Assembly (NCBI GenBank): GCA_903832005.1
Contig: CAIKZO010000151.1
Location: 1-39,070, forward strand
Source: Enhydrobacter aerosaccus
GTDB taxonomy: Bacteria; Pseudomonadota; Alphaproteobacteria; Reyranellales; Reyranellaceae
Reading direction: 5' to 3'
DNA: 39,070 bases
The notes under the pieces: model-generated
What the model saw: only the letters and a program-made list of their open reading frames with translations
The model's database searches: none
Told to the model about the DNA's origin: nothing
Program-made: the position numbers and the translations under genes
Shown here: one piece after another, positions 7,884-15,307 of the stretch
Layout: the number at the start of each line of letters is the position of its first letter
Numbering within the stretch: position 1 is the first letter of the stretch

Positions 7884-7909
7884 TTGTTGATTAGCAATTT
7901 AGGGGCCAT
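7884..7909. promoter_or_regulatory. Operator-like dyad and repeat upstream of binding-protein copy 1
   Basis: TTGTTGATTAGCAA at 7884-7897 is an imperfect dyad, and AGCAATTTAGGGGCCAT at 7893-7909 is a near-exact copy (one mismatch in 17) of a sequence upstream of the paralogous gene at 8807-8823. It lies between the two tandem binding-protein genes. The duplication therefore seems to have carried an upstream regulatory or promoter element with it. Confidence 0.4.
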
Positions 7910-7919
7910 CGCCCCCATG

Positions 7920-8756
7920 TCAGTCGCACTTGAGCGCGTGCGGCGTCGGATCATAGCCCGGGAAGCCCTCGACGCCGTAGCCTGGCGTGATGGTGCGCTC
8001 GAGCGCATCAGGTTCCGGCGTACCCATCCACTTCTCCGAGATCTTCACCAGCGTGCCGTCCTTCTTCATGCAGTCGATGATGTCCTGCAACTGGGCGCGC
8101 AGCTTCGGATTGTCCTTCGGCACCGGCGTGGCGTAGTAGAGTTTCTGCTCCTTGAAGGCGAGATCCGGAACGAACATCGGATTCACCTTGGCCGTGTAGG
8201 CGATCGACGTATTGCCGACCAACGTGGCGTAGGCGCGTCCGGAGAGCACCGCCTGGGCGGCGTCGGTCTGGGTGTCGTAGGCCTGCACCTCGAAGCCGAT
8301 CTCCTGCGCCTTCGCCTTGCTCGCGATTTCGTAGGGCGTGCCCTTGTTGACCGCGACGGCCTTGCCTTTGAGGTCCGCCCAGCCCTTGATCGGCGCCGAG
8401 CCCTTCTTGATGCCGAACTGCAGGTAGACCCAGAGATAGCCGGCGGTGAACAGCATTGCGTCGGCGCGTTCCTTGGTCACCGGCGTGGGCGCGGCGATGA
8501 AGTCGTAGCGGCCCGCCAGCATGCCCGGGATCAGCGTCGAGAAGCTCACCGAGTCGATCGTGATCTCGCGCTTCAGCCGCTTGGAGACTTCGGCGAACAT
8601 ATCGATCTGGTAGCCCTGCAGGCCGCCGCCCGGCTTCGGAAACGAGTGCGGCGCAAACGTGCCATCGACGCCGGTACGCAATGGTTTCTCTTGAGCCAGC
8701 GCCGGCGAAGCGCACAGCAGAATTGTCGCTGCCAGCGCGGCGAAACGTCGTGTCAT
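7920..8756 (-). CDS. Amino acid-type ABC transporter substrate-binding protein, copy 2
   Basis: A 278-residue periplasmic binding protein of family 3 and the first gene of the minus-strand transporter operon. The ATG at 8756 has AGGGAG upstream and gives a signal peptide (MTRRFAALAATILLCASPALAQ) nearly identical to that of copy 1. The mature protein starts EKPLRTGVDGTFAPHSFP and shares long identical runs with copy 1, such as LKGKAVAVNKGTPYE and EIGFEVQAYD. The two copies end in related tails (GYGVEGFPGYDPTPHALKC and GYGVPDMPGYDATPHELHC), including a cysteine that could pair with the one in the DCMKKDG segment. The divergent hydantoin racemase gene starts 76 bases away, so shared control is likely. 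The pair may give one transporter two ligand ranges. Confidence 0.93.
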   Translation of the reverse strand: MTRRFAALAATILLCASPALAQEKPLRTGVDGTFAPHSFPKPGGGLQGYQIDMFAEVSKRLKREITIDSVSFSTLIPGMLAGRYDFIAAPTPVTKERADAMLFTAGYLWVYLQFGIKKGSAPIKGWADLKGKAVAVNKGTPYEIASKAKAQEIGFEVQAYDTQTDAAQAVLSGRAYATLVGNTSIAYTAKVNPMFVPDLAFKEQKLYYATPVPKDNPKLRAQLQDIIDCMKKDGTLVKISEKWMGTPEPDALERTITPGYGVEGFPGYDPTPHALKCD

Positions 8757-8797
8757 TTTCAACAACTCCCTGCTCGAGCCCGAGACCCGGTCGGCAG

Positions 8798-8823
8798 TTG
8801 CTGAAAAGCAATTTAAGGGCCAT
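8798..8823. promoter_or_regulatory. Operator-like dyad in the divergent region between binding-protein copy 2 and the hydantoin racemase
   Basis: TTGCT-GAAA-AGCAA (8798-8811) is a perfect five-base-arm dyad, overlapped by AGCAATTTAAGGGCCAT (8807-8823), which recurs upstream of copy 1. It sits in the 76-base divergent gap, so a bound regulator could control both directions. No regulator gene for it is adjacent. Confidence 0.42.
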
Positions 8824-8832
8824 GTTTCCTCG

Positions 8833-9489
8833 ATGGAACGCATCCTCGTCATCAATCCCAATTCGTCGCAGACCGTCACCGATGGCATCGACCGCGCGAT
8901 GGAGCCGCTGCGCATCCCGGGCGGTCCCGCCATCGAGTGCATGACGCTCAAGGAAGGCCCGCCGGGCATCGAGAATCAGGCGCATGTCGAAAGCGTCGTG
9001 CTGCCGCTCAGCCAGATGGTGAAGAGCCGCGACAACGATTGCTCGGCCTTCGTGATCGCGTGCTACTCCGATCCCGGCCTGCATGCCGCGCGCGAAGTCA
9101 CGACCAAGCCGGTGCTGGGCATCGCCGAGTGCGGGATCATGACCGCGATGACGATCGGCCAGCGCTTCGGCGTGATCTCGATCCTGAAGAAATCGATTCC
9201 GCGCCACCTGCGCTATGTCGGCCAGATGGGCGTGAGCGACCGCATGGCTGGCGACCGCGCGATCGGCCTCGGCGTCACCGAACTCTCCGACGAGGCGCGC
9301 ACCTTCATCCGCATGGCCGAAGTCGCCGTCGAACTGCGCGACGAAGACGGTGCCGATGTCATCGTGATGGGCTGCGCCGGCATGGCCCGTTACCGCGAAC
9401 GCCTCCAACGCCACGTCGGCCTCCCCGTCGTCGAACCCAGCCAGGCCGCCGTCTCGATGGCGATCGGACGGTCCCGCCTCAACTGGTGA
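8833..9489 (+). CDS. Hydantoin racemase / Asp-Glu racemase superfamily protein
   Basis: A 218-residue cytoplasmic enzyme of the Asp/Glu/hydantoin racemase superfamily, which inverts the stereocentre of 5-substituted hydantoins by a two-base mechanism using two cysteines. Both are present at the expected places: Cys77 (VIACYSDPG) and Cys181 (VMGCAGMA). The N-terminal ILVINPNSS and the EPSQAAV segment near the end are characteristic. The length fits the hydantoin racemases rather than the longer glutamate racemases. It diverges from the transporter operon and converges with the D-2-hydroxyacid dehydrogenase gene, with an 11-base overlap of 3' ends. A D-hydantoinase and an N-carbamoyl-D-amino acid hydrolase elsewhere in the window support the hydantoin assignment. 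A maleate- or aspartate-type activity is the alternative. Confidence 0.85.
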   Translation: MERILVINPNSSQTVTDGIDRAMEPLRIPGGPAIECMTLKEGPPGIENQAHVESVVLPLSQMVKSRDNDCSAFVIACYSDPGLHAAREVTTKPVLGIAECGIMTAMTIGQRFGVISILKKSIPRHLRYVGQMGVSDRMAGDRAIGLGVTELSDEARTFIRMAEVAVELRDEDGADVIVMGCAGMARYRERLQRHVGLPVVEPSQAAVSMAIGRSRLNW

Positions 9490-10426
9490 GTCGGCGTAGC
9501 CCGGCAGCGATATCGTCGAGGCACTGGTAGCCCAGCGCCAGGCGGGATTCGTGGGTGGCGCTGTTGATGTGCGGCGTCAGGAAGACGGTGTCGAGTTCGG
9601 CGAGGCGGCGATTGAAATCCGGCTCCTTTTCGAACACGTCGAGGCCCGCGCCGCCGAGGCGTCCCTGCTCCAGCAGATCGATCAACGCGACCTCGTCGAC
9701 AAGTCCGCCCCGCGCGCAGTTGATCACGATCGCGCCGGGCGGCAGCAGGCCGAGCCGGCGGCGGTCGAGGATGTGCCGTGTGCTCGGATCGAGCGGCGTG
9801 TGGACACTGACGAAATCGCAGGACGGCAGCATCGCGTCGAGTTCGGTGAAGAAGGTGGCGCCGCGATCTTCGCCCGCGGGTGGCCGCGCAAGGTCGTGGC
9901 AAAGCAGCTTCATGCCGAAGCCGCGTGCGCGATCGGCGACGGCCCGGCCGATCCGGCCGAAGCCCACGATGCCCAGCGTCTTGCCCGAGACTTTGGTGCC
10001 CAGCCCCTCGCCCATGGTGCGTGTCGCCCAGGTGCCGTCGTGCATGGTGCGGACATGCCGTGCGAAACCGCGCGCGGCGCTGATGATCAGGCCAAAAGCA
10101 AGATCGGCGACGCAGGCCGTCACCACGTCGGGCGCGCAGGTCACCGCGATGCCGCGCGCTTTCGCGGCCTCGAGGTCCGCATGGTCAAGGAAGCTGCTGG
10201 CGGAAGCCGCGACCTTCACGCTGGCCGGCAGCGCCGCCACGAAGGCCGCATCGAACTTGAAGGTCGAGGTGAAGAAGATTGCGTCGGCCTTGTGATCGGT
10301 CACGAGCTTCAGCGCCTCGTCGGGCGGAAGCTGGCGATCGAGATAGACCGTGTCGAACTCGCGCCGCGCGCGCTCGACGACCGGCATGTAGGCGCGCCGG
10401 ATGAAGGCCAGGCGGGGCTTGGTCAT
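9479..10426 (-). CDS. D-2-hydroxyacid dehydrogenase (NAD(P)-dependent)
   Basis: A 315-residue cytoplasmic dehydrogenase that interconverts a 2-hydroxyacid and its 2-keto acid. The nucleotide-binding motif GFGRIG is at 155-160. The catalytic triad is visible as Arg239 (NCARGGLVDE), Glu268 (DVFEKEPD) and His286 (TPHINSATHES). The ATG at 10426 overlaps the stop of the Bug binding-protein gene (ATGA), so translation is coupled; an upstream start would only extend it into that gene. It is the last gene of a three-gene operon with the Rieske oxygenase. Glyoxylate, hydroxypyruvate or another keto acid released from the pathway is a plausible substrate, but this is inference. Confidence 0.93.
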   Translation of the reverse strand: MTKPRLAFIRRAYMPVVERARREFDTVYLDRQLPPDEALKLVTDHKADAIFFTSTFKFDAAFVAALPASVKVAASASSFLDHADLEAAKARGIAVTCAPDVVTACVADLAFGLIISAARGFARHVRTMHDGTWATRTMGEGLGTKVSGKTLGIVGFGRIGRAVADRARGFGMKLLCHDLARPPAGEDRGATFFTELDAMLPSCDFVSVHTPLDPSTRHILDRRRLGLLPPGAIVINCARGGLVDEVALIDLLEQGRLGGAGLDVFEKEPDFNRRLAELDTVFLTPHINSATHESRLALGYQCLDDIAAGLRRLTS

Positions 10427-11394
10427 TCGACGACGATGTGGGCTTTGCTGGCCACGCTCTTCCATAGCGCGGTGTTGGCGCGGATCGTGTCGGCCATGTC
10501 CCGCGGCGTGGTCCAGTCCGCCTGCATGCCGAAGCTCGCGAGCTTCTCGACGACCTCGGGCGTGGTCAGGATGACCTTCAGGGTCGCGTTGAGGTCGGCC
10601 ACGATCGCGGGATCAAGCTTGGCCGGGCCGAAGAAGGCGGCCCACGGCCGCATGTCGAAGTCGGGATAGCCCTGCTCGGCCATCGTCGGGATGTCGGGCA
10701 TCGCGGTCATGCGCTGCTTGCGCGGCACCGCGAGGGCCCGGAGCTTGCCCGTCTTGATCAGCGGGATGGCGACGTTCGAGCTGACGAAGCCGACGCCCAG
10801 CGTGCCCGCCATCATGTCGGAGGCGACCGGCGCATCACCACGATAGGGCACGTGCACGATGTCGATGCCGGCCATCGATTTGAACCACTCGGTGCCGACA
10901 TGGTTCATCGCGCCGATTCCCGCGGTGCCGTAGCTCAGCTTGCCCGGATTGGCCTTGGCGTAGGCCACGAAGCCCTTCACGTCGGTGAACGGCAGCTCGG
11001 GATTGGCGCACAGGATCAGATCGAAATAGGCGACCGTCGAGACAGGTGCCAGGTCATGCAGCGTATCGAACGCGGGCTGCGCCATCACCGCCTGGTAGAT
11101 CGTGTAGCCCGCGCTGCCGTGCATCAGCAGCGTGTAGCCGTCGGGCGGTGCGCTCATCACCGCCTGGACACCGATCGCCCCGTTGGCACCCGGCTTGTTC
11201 TCGATGACGAAGCTCTGGCCGTAGTGCGTCGTCAGCTTCTCGCCGACAAGGCGCGCCAGCACATCGACCGGGCCGCCGGGCGGATAGGGCACGACCAGCC
11301 GCACCGGACGGTCGGGCCACGCCGCCGCCGCCGGCGAGACGACGCCCAGCACGGACGACAGTGCGAGCACTGCGGCGAGGAAGAGCGCCCTCAT
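10423..11394 (-). CDS. Bug/TctC family tripartite tricarboxylate transporter binding protein
   Basis: A 323-residue periplasmic binding protein of the Bug (TctC) family, which captures carboxylated small molecules. The ATG at 11394 overlaps the stop of the Rieske oxygenase gene (ATGA), has a signal peptide (MRALFLAAVLALSSVLGVVSPAAAA, cut near residue 25), and is preferred over an ATG eight codons upstream. Hallmarks are WPDRPVRLVVPYPPGGPVDVLARLV, FVIENKPGANGAIG, PPDGYTLLM and, further on, VPYRGDAPVASDMMAGTLG. No TctA or TctB membrane gene is nearby, which is common for this family. Placement between two catabolic enzymes suggests that it binds the oxygenase substrate or a related acid. Confidence 0.95.
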   Translation of the reverse strand: MRALFLAAVLALSSVLGVVSPAAAAWPDRPVRLVVPYPPGGPVDVLARLVGEKLTTHYGQSFVIENKPGANGAIGVQAVMSAPPDGYTLLMHGSAGYTIYQAVMAQPAFDTLHDLAPVSTVAYFDLILCANPELPFTDVKGFVAYAKANPGKLSYGTAGIGAMNHVGTEWFKSMAGIDIVHVPYRGDAPVASDMMAGTLGVGFVSSNVAIPLIKTGKLRALAVPRKQRMTAMPDIPTMAEQGYPDFDMRPWAAFFGPAKLDPAIVADLNATLKVILTTPEVVEKLASFGMQADWTTPRDMADTIRANTALWKSVASKAHIVVE

Positions 11395-12707
11395 ACCGAT
11401 GCCTCGCGCTTGGCCCACAGCGGACTGACGCTGCGTTCGAGGTTCTCGCGGTAGGCATCTTCCCAGCCCTGCGTCTCGGGCGCCATGAACGCGCCGGAGC
11501 GCGCGTCGCGGCAGAAATCCGGTCGATCGACACCCGGCGGCGCCGTGCCCTGCTCTTTGAAAGCGCGTGCCACGTTCAGCAGCCGGCGGCGCGTCATGGT
11601 GATCATGCGATCCGACGGCGCCAGATGCTCGCGCGTGCGATCGACGATCTCGCCCATGCTCTCGGTCACCGCCTGGTCCTGCGCCACCAGCCCCTGGATA
11701 CCGCTGTAGACGCCGCCTTCCTGTAGCGCGCGATCGAGCTGGTAGTCGTTGGCAAGGCTCGCCTTCAGCCGCCAGCGGCCGTGCCAGCCGCTTTCCTGCG
11801 GCAGGTACTCCATCGGCGAGACGCTACCCGGGATCGGGCTGCCGTCCTTCAGCGTGCGCAGCGCCGGGGTGCGCTTGGTCCAGAAGAAGGTGAAGACCAT
11901 CGTGTGCGTGTCGTCCATCGGCACCCAGATGCCGGCCTGCACGTGGTCGGCGAAGGTGCCGTCGGGCGGCAGAGTGATGAACGGGAAGATGAACTGTGAG
12001 AAGCGGTAGTAGACCTGCCCGTCCGCCGCCGGCCGGTAAGCGGCGTACATCGTGCCCCAGTCGGTCTCCTTCACGTGATAGCGCGGCGCACGGTCGGTGA
12101 GGTTGTAGCGGTGCATCGTGTCGGCCACGTCCTCGGGCTGGGTGGCGCCCAAGTGCAGGAAACTGAAGTGCGAGGTATCGATGTCGCCTTCCAGCGCCTG
12201 CAGCCAGTTGCATTCGCGCTGGTGGCAGCGCACGACCCGCTCGCTCTTCTCCATTGCGAGGCTCTCGATCTCGGGGAACGGCGGCGGCTCCGCGCGCGAT
12301 CCGAGATAGGCCCACACCAGCCCGCCGCGCTCCTTCACCCGATAGACGTCGGACTTCACCTTGTCGGTGAACTGCTGGTCGTCGGGCAGGTTCGGCATGT
12401 CCAGGCAGTTGCCGTCGACGTCGAATTTCCAGCCGTGATAGATGCAGCGCAGCCCATCCCCCTCAGCGCGGGCAAAGAACAGCGACGCACAGCGATGCGG
12501 GCAGCGGTGGTCCATGACCCCCACGCGGCCGTCCTTGTCGCGGAAGGCGATCAGCTTCTCGCCCAGCAGCAAAAGCCGCATCGGCGGCGCGCCCGGCTCC
12601 AATTCCGACGAGAGACAGGCCGGCAGCCAGTATTCCCGCATCATGTCGCCCATCGGCGTGCCCTTGCCGACCTGCGTCAGGATTTCATTGTCATTGGCCG
12701 ACGCCAT
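11391..12707 (-). CDS. Rieske 2Fe-2S aromatic ring-hydroxylating oxygenase, alpha subunit (phthalate-dioxygenase-like)
   Basis: A 438-residue cytoplasmic oxygenase. The Rieske cluster ligands are Cys69-x-His71 (CPHRC) and Cys88-x2-His91 (CIYHGW). The mononuclear iron site is visible as EGDIDTSHFSFLH, with His180 and His185. The NWLQALEGD stretch and overall length match the phthalate 4,5-dioxygenase / phenoxybenzoate dioxygenase subgroup, which works as homo-oligomers with a separate reductase. No ferredoxin reductase of that type is in the operon; the flavin reductase at 13586-14212 is a possible but unproven partner. It is the first gene of the operon and diverges from the IclR regulator. 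The substrate is probably aromatic or heteroaromatic, or an O- or N-alkylated compound to be dealkylated. Confidence 0.93.
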   Translation of the reverse strand: MASANDNEILTQVGKGTPMGDMMREYWLPACLSSELEPGAPPMRLLLLGEKLIAFRDKDGRVGVMDHRCPHRCASLFFARAEGDGLRCIYHGWKFDVDGNCLDMPNLPDDQQFTDKVKSDVYRVKERGGLVWAYLGSRAEPPPFPEIESLAMEKSERVVRCHQRECNWLQALEGDIDTSHFSFLHLGATQPEDVADTMHRYNLTDRAPRYHVKETDWGTMYAAYRPAADGQVYYRFSQFIFPFITLPPDGTFADHVQAGIWVPMDDTHTMVFTFFWTKRTPALRTLKDGSPIPGSVSPMEYLPQESGWHGRWRLKASLANDYQLDRALQEGGVYSGIQGLVAQDQAVTESMGEIVDRTREHLAPSDRMITMTRRRLLNVARAFKEQGTAPPGVDRPDFCRDARSGAFMAPETQGWEDAYRENLERSVSPLWAKREASV

Positions 12708-12721
12708 CTGCTATTCCTTTA

Positions 12722-12750
12722 GTTCGAACAACGAACATTCGTTCGATAAT
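12722..12750. promoter_or_regulatory. IclR-type operator array in the divergent oxygenase/regulator region
   Basis: The short divergent gap carries the perfect palindrome GTTCGAAC (12722-12729), then CGAAC-ATTC-GTTCG (12732-12745), giving several GTTCG half-sites in both orientations. The last is part of GTTCGATAAT (12741-12750). From memory, this is close to the box bound by PcaR/PcaU/PobR-type IclR proteins (GTTCGATAAT plus a short tail). This fits the subfamily of the adjacent regulator and suggests control of both the oxygenase operon and itself. Confidence 0.55.
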
Positions 12751-12796
12751 GAAGATTAGGGCGGGACATACCGCCGGTACAGAGGGAACAGCGCAA

Positions 12797-13582
12797 ATGC
12801 CGCGGATCAGCGAAGCCGCCCGTCTCCGCCGGGCGGATGTTGCAGGCAGTGAATTCGTCGAAGCGCTCGCGCGCGGGCTCGAGATCATCTCGGCCTTCGG
12901 TCGCGAGCAGAAGCAGCTCAGCCTGAGCGACGTGGCGCGCGCCACGAAACTTCCAAAGGCCAGCGTGCGACGCATGCTGCACACGTTGATGTCGTTGGGC
13001 TACGCCGCCACCGACGGCCGCGTCTTCCGGCTGACGCCGCGCGTGCTGACTCTGGCCAGCGACTATCTCGGCTCCAACAAGGTCTCGACCGTTGTCCAGC
13101 CGACCTGTCAGCGTATCGCTGCCGAGACCGGCCGCTCGTGCTTCGTGGCGGTGCTGGAAGGCCACGACATCGTGGTGATCGCGCACGGCCTGCCCGACCA
13201 TCCGATGGACCTGTCGCCCGGCATCGGCTTGCGCCTGCCCGCCTTCTGCACGGCCGCCGGCCGCGCCATCCTGTCGACCCTCGACGAAACCGCACTCGAT
13301 GCCTGGCTGGCTGCGCTCGAGCCGCTCCCGGTCACCCGCTTCACGCCGACCACGCCGGAGGCCATCCGCAAGACGATCGACGACGCCCGCGAGCGCGGCT
13401 ACGGCGCCACCGAACAGGATGCAAAGCTGGGCGATTGCGCGCTGGCCGTGCCGCTGAAGCGCTACGACGGCCGCACCATCGCGGCGCTGAACGTGACCAG
13501 TTCGATCCACGACCCGCAGACCGACAAGCGGCTCGCCTTGTTGCGCGCCGCCGCCAAGGACCTCGAGCCGCAGCTCTTCTGA
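12797..13582 (+). CDS. IclR family transcriptional regulator (PcaR/PcaU/PobR subfamily)
   Basis: A 261-residue DNA-binding regulator. The ATG at 12797 is chosen because AGAGGGA lies about nine bases upstream; an earlier in-frame ATG at 12749 has no ribosome binding site and lies inside the operator-like repeats. A winged helix-turn-helix covers about residues 22-80 (ALARGLEIISAFG, then LSLSDVARATKLPKASVRRML, then wing GYAATDGRVFRLTPRVL). The effector-binding domain covers about 95-255, with DLSPGIGLRLPAFCTAAGRAIL typical of IclR ligand pockets. The wing and RLTPRVL wording resemble the PcaR/PcaU/PobR group that senses aromatic acids. It most likely controls the divergent Rieske operon in response to an aromatic-type ligand. 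Confidence 0.93.
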   Translation: MPRISEAARLRRADVAGSEFVEALARGLEIISAFGREQKQLSLSDVARATKLPKASVRRMLHTLMSLGYAATDGRVFRLTPRVLTLASDYLGSNKVSTVVQPTCQRIAAETGRSCFVAVLEGHDIVVIAHGLPDHPMDLSPGIGLRLPAFCTAAGRAILSTLDETALDAWLAALEPLPVTRFTPTTPEAIRKTIDDARERGYGATEQDAKLGDCALAVPLKRYDGRTIAALNVTSSIHDPQTDKRLALLRAAAKDLEPQLF

Positions 13583-13585
13583 GGC

Positions 13586-14212
13586 CTATTCCGCCGCCGC
13601 GGCCTTCACGACCGGCGCCGCCGGGAACTCCATCCGGTCGTCGGTGCGGCAGTAGCGATCGACGAACATGCGGCCGACCGGATGATACTTTTCGGTGTAG
13701 ACACGCATCGCCTTGGGGTCCCACAGTTCGTCGCGGATGTGGAAGCGCGTACCCTCGCCGATCACCAGCTGGCGGTCATCCTTCACGTTGAGGATCTGCC
13801 AGGTCTTGCATTCCATCGACCACGGCGCGTCGGCCAGCCGCGGCGGCTTAATGTCGACCGACGGCGCGAGCTTGAGGCCGAGGTAATCGGGCTCGCCGAC
13901 GTTGGGCGGAAAGTCGCCGCTCGAATTGTGCATCTTCAGCGCCAGCGGCTCGTCGGTAATGTTGACGACGAACTCGCTGGTCCGCTGGATGTTGAGCCAT
14001 GTGTCCTTGAGCCGTCCGTCCGGCCGCTTATTGATCGCGAACATGATCAGCGGCGGATCCTCCGCGAAGACGTTGAAAAAGCTGAACGGTGCTGCGTTCA
14101 CCACCCCGGTCGGACCGATCGTCGTCACCCAGGCGATCGGGCGCGGCACGATGAAGGCGGCCAGGATCTTGTAGCGCTCATGCGGCGCCACGTCGGTTGC
14201 TGCGTATTGCAT
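13586..14212 (-). CDS. Flavin reductase family protein (DIM6/NTAB type)
   Basis: A 208-residue cytoplasmic flavin-binding protein. The N-terminal IVPRPIAWVTTIGPTGVVNAAPFSFFNVFAEDPPL (residues 21-55) is the hallmark of the flavin reductase-like/flavoredoxin domain that binds FMN. The KDTWLNIQRTSEFVVNI segment is also standard. Such proteins supply reduced flavin to a monooxygenase, or carry electrons, using NAD(P)H. The gene follows the carbamoylase after ten bases, so the two are probably co-transcribed. It converges with the IclR gene, with three bases between stops. A partner could be the monooxygenase at 1-999 or the Rieske oxygenase, but neither link is shown by sequence. An AAAAE tail ends the protein. 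Confidence 0.92.
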   Translation of the reverse strand: MQYAATDVAPHERYKILAAFIVPRPIAWVTTIGPTGVVNAAPFSFFNVFAEDPPLIMFAINKRPDGRLKDTWLNIQRTSEFVVNITDEPLALKMHNSSGDFPPNVGEPDYLGLKLAPSVDIKPPRLADAPWSMECKTWQILNVKDDRQLVIGEGTRFHIRDELWDPKAMRVYTEKYHPVGRMFVDRYCRTDDRMEFPAAPVVKAAAAE

Positions 14213-14222
14213 CGCGAGTTCC

Positions 14223-15173
14223 TCAGTTGGCCAGGTCGATCTCGACGCCGGTGCGCTCGGAGATCAGCTTGTAATGCTCGGGACGGCGGTGCTTGGCGAA
14301 GTTGAAGGTCGTGTTGCGGATGTACTCGCCCAGCGCCAGGTCGCAATCGTAGGAGATGACCTCGTCCTCCTCGGTCGTGCCCTTGGCCACGACTTCGCCG
14401 GTCGGCGCCACGATCACCGAGCCGCCGTGCAGCCAGAATCCGTCTTCCTTGCCGGCCTTGGCCGTGGCCACGACCCAGATGCCGTTCTGATAGGCCGCCG
14501 CCTGCAGCGACAGCATGTGATGGAACACGCGCAGGTATGGCGGCTCGTGCGGCGCATAGACGTTGTCGCTCGGCGTGTTGTAGCCCAGTACCACCATCTC
14601 CGCGCCCTTCAGGCTCATGACGCGGAAGGTCTCGGGCCAGCGGCGATCGTTGCAAATGCACTGACCAATGCGCACCTCTTCCTTGAACATCTTCCAGACG
14701 TTGAAGCCGAGATCGCCGACCTCGAAATACTTCTTCTCGAGATGCTGGTACGGCACGTTCGGACGATGGTCGTCATGGCCCGGCAGATGGACCTTGCGGT
14801 ACTTGCCGATCATCCGGCCGTCGGGACCGACGAGGATCGAGGTGTTGAAATGGTGCGCCTTGCCGCCCTCTTCCTCACGCTCGGCATAGCCCAGGTAGAA
14901 GCCGATGCCCTTGGCCCGCGCCAGCTCGAACAACGGCGCCGTCTCCGGACTGGGCATCTGGTTCTCGAAATACTTTTCGACCTGGTTCGGGTCGTCCATC
15001 CAGTAGCGCGGGAAGAAAGTGGTGAGCGCCAGCTCGGGGAACACCACGAACTTCGAGCCGCGCGAATCGGCCTCCTTCAGCATCTCGATCATCCGCTTCA
15101 CCACGCTGGCGCGGCTGTCGGCGAGATTGATGGGACCCAGCTGGGCGGACGAGACTTTCAGACGACGGGACAC
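14223..15173 (-). CDS. N-carbamoyl-D-amino acid hydrolase (nitrilase superfamily)
   Basis: A 316-residue cytoplasmic amidohydrolase that removes the carbamoyl group from N-carbamoyl-D-amino acids, releasing the D-amino acid, CO2 and ammonia. The nitrilase triad is Glu47 (FPELALTTFFPR), Lys127 (GKYRKVHLPG) and Cys174 (ICNDRRWPE). These surroundings, QHLEKKYFEVGDLGF and the GYNTP stretch closely follow the well-known Agrobacterium enzyme of about 304 residues. It is the first gene of a two-gene unit with the flavin reductase. Its presence alongside a hydantoin racemase and a D-hydantoinase completes the classic three-enzyme hydantoin route. A beta-ureidopropionase-like activity is less likely given the sequence signature. 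Confidence 0.94.
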   Translation of the reverse strand: MSRRLKVSSAQLGPINLADSRASVVKRMIEMLKEADSRGSKFVVFPELALTTFFPRYWMDDPNQVEKYFENQMPSPETAPLFELARAKGIGFYLGYAEREEEGGKAHHFNTSILVGPDGRMIGKYRKVHLPGHDDHRPNVPYQHLEKKYFEVGDLGFNVWKMFKEEVRIGQCICNDRRWPETFRVMSLKGAEMVVLGYNTPSDNVYAPHEPPYLRVFHHMLSLQAAAYQNGIWVVATAKAGKEDGFWLHGGSVIVAPTGEVVAKGTTEEDEVISYDCDLALGEYIRNTTFNFAKHRRPEHYKLISERTGVEIDLAN

Positions 15174-15307
15174 TGGCGGGTCTCCTGTACACGGCTTTGG
15201 ACGGAAGCCCGCACCCTAAGAGAGGACCGACTCCGCCGCAACGAGCACGGCGGTTGATCGCAATCCGTCGAGTGCTAAAATTGCCGCGGGTGCAGGGGGT
15301 TTTGAGG

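Noticed and set aside
8008..9414. 468-codon minus-strand frame across binding-protein copy 2 and the racemase
   Set aside because: It crosses two real genes in other frames and shows no conserved motif.
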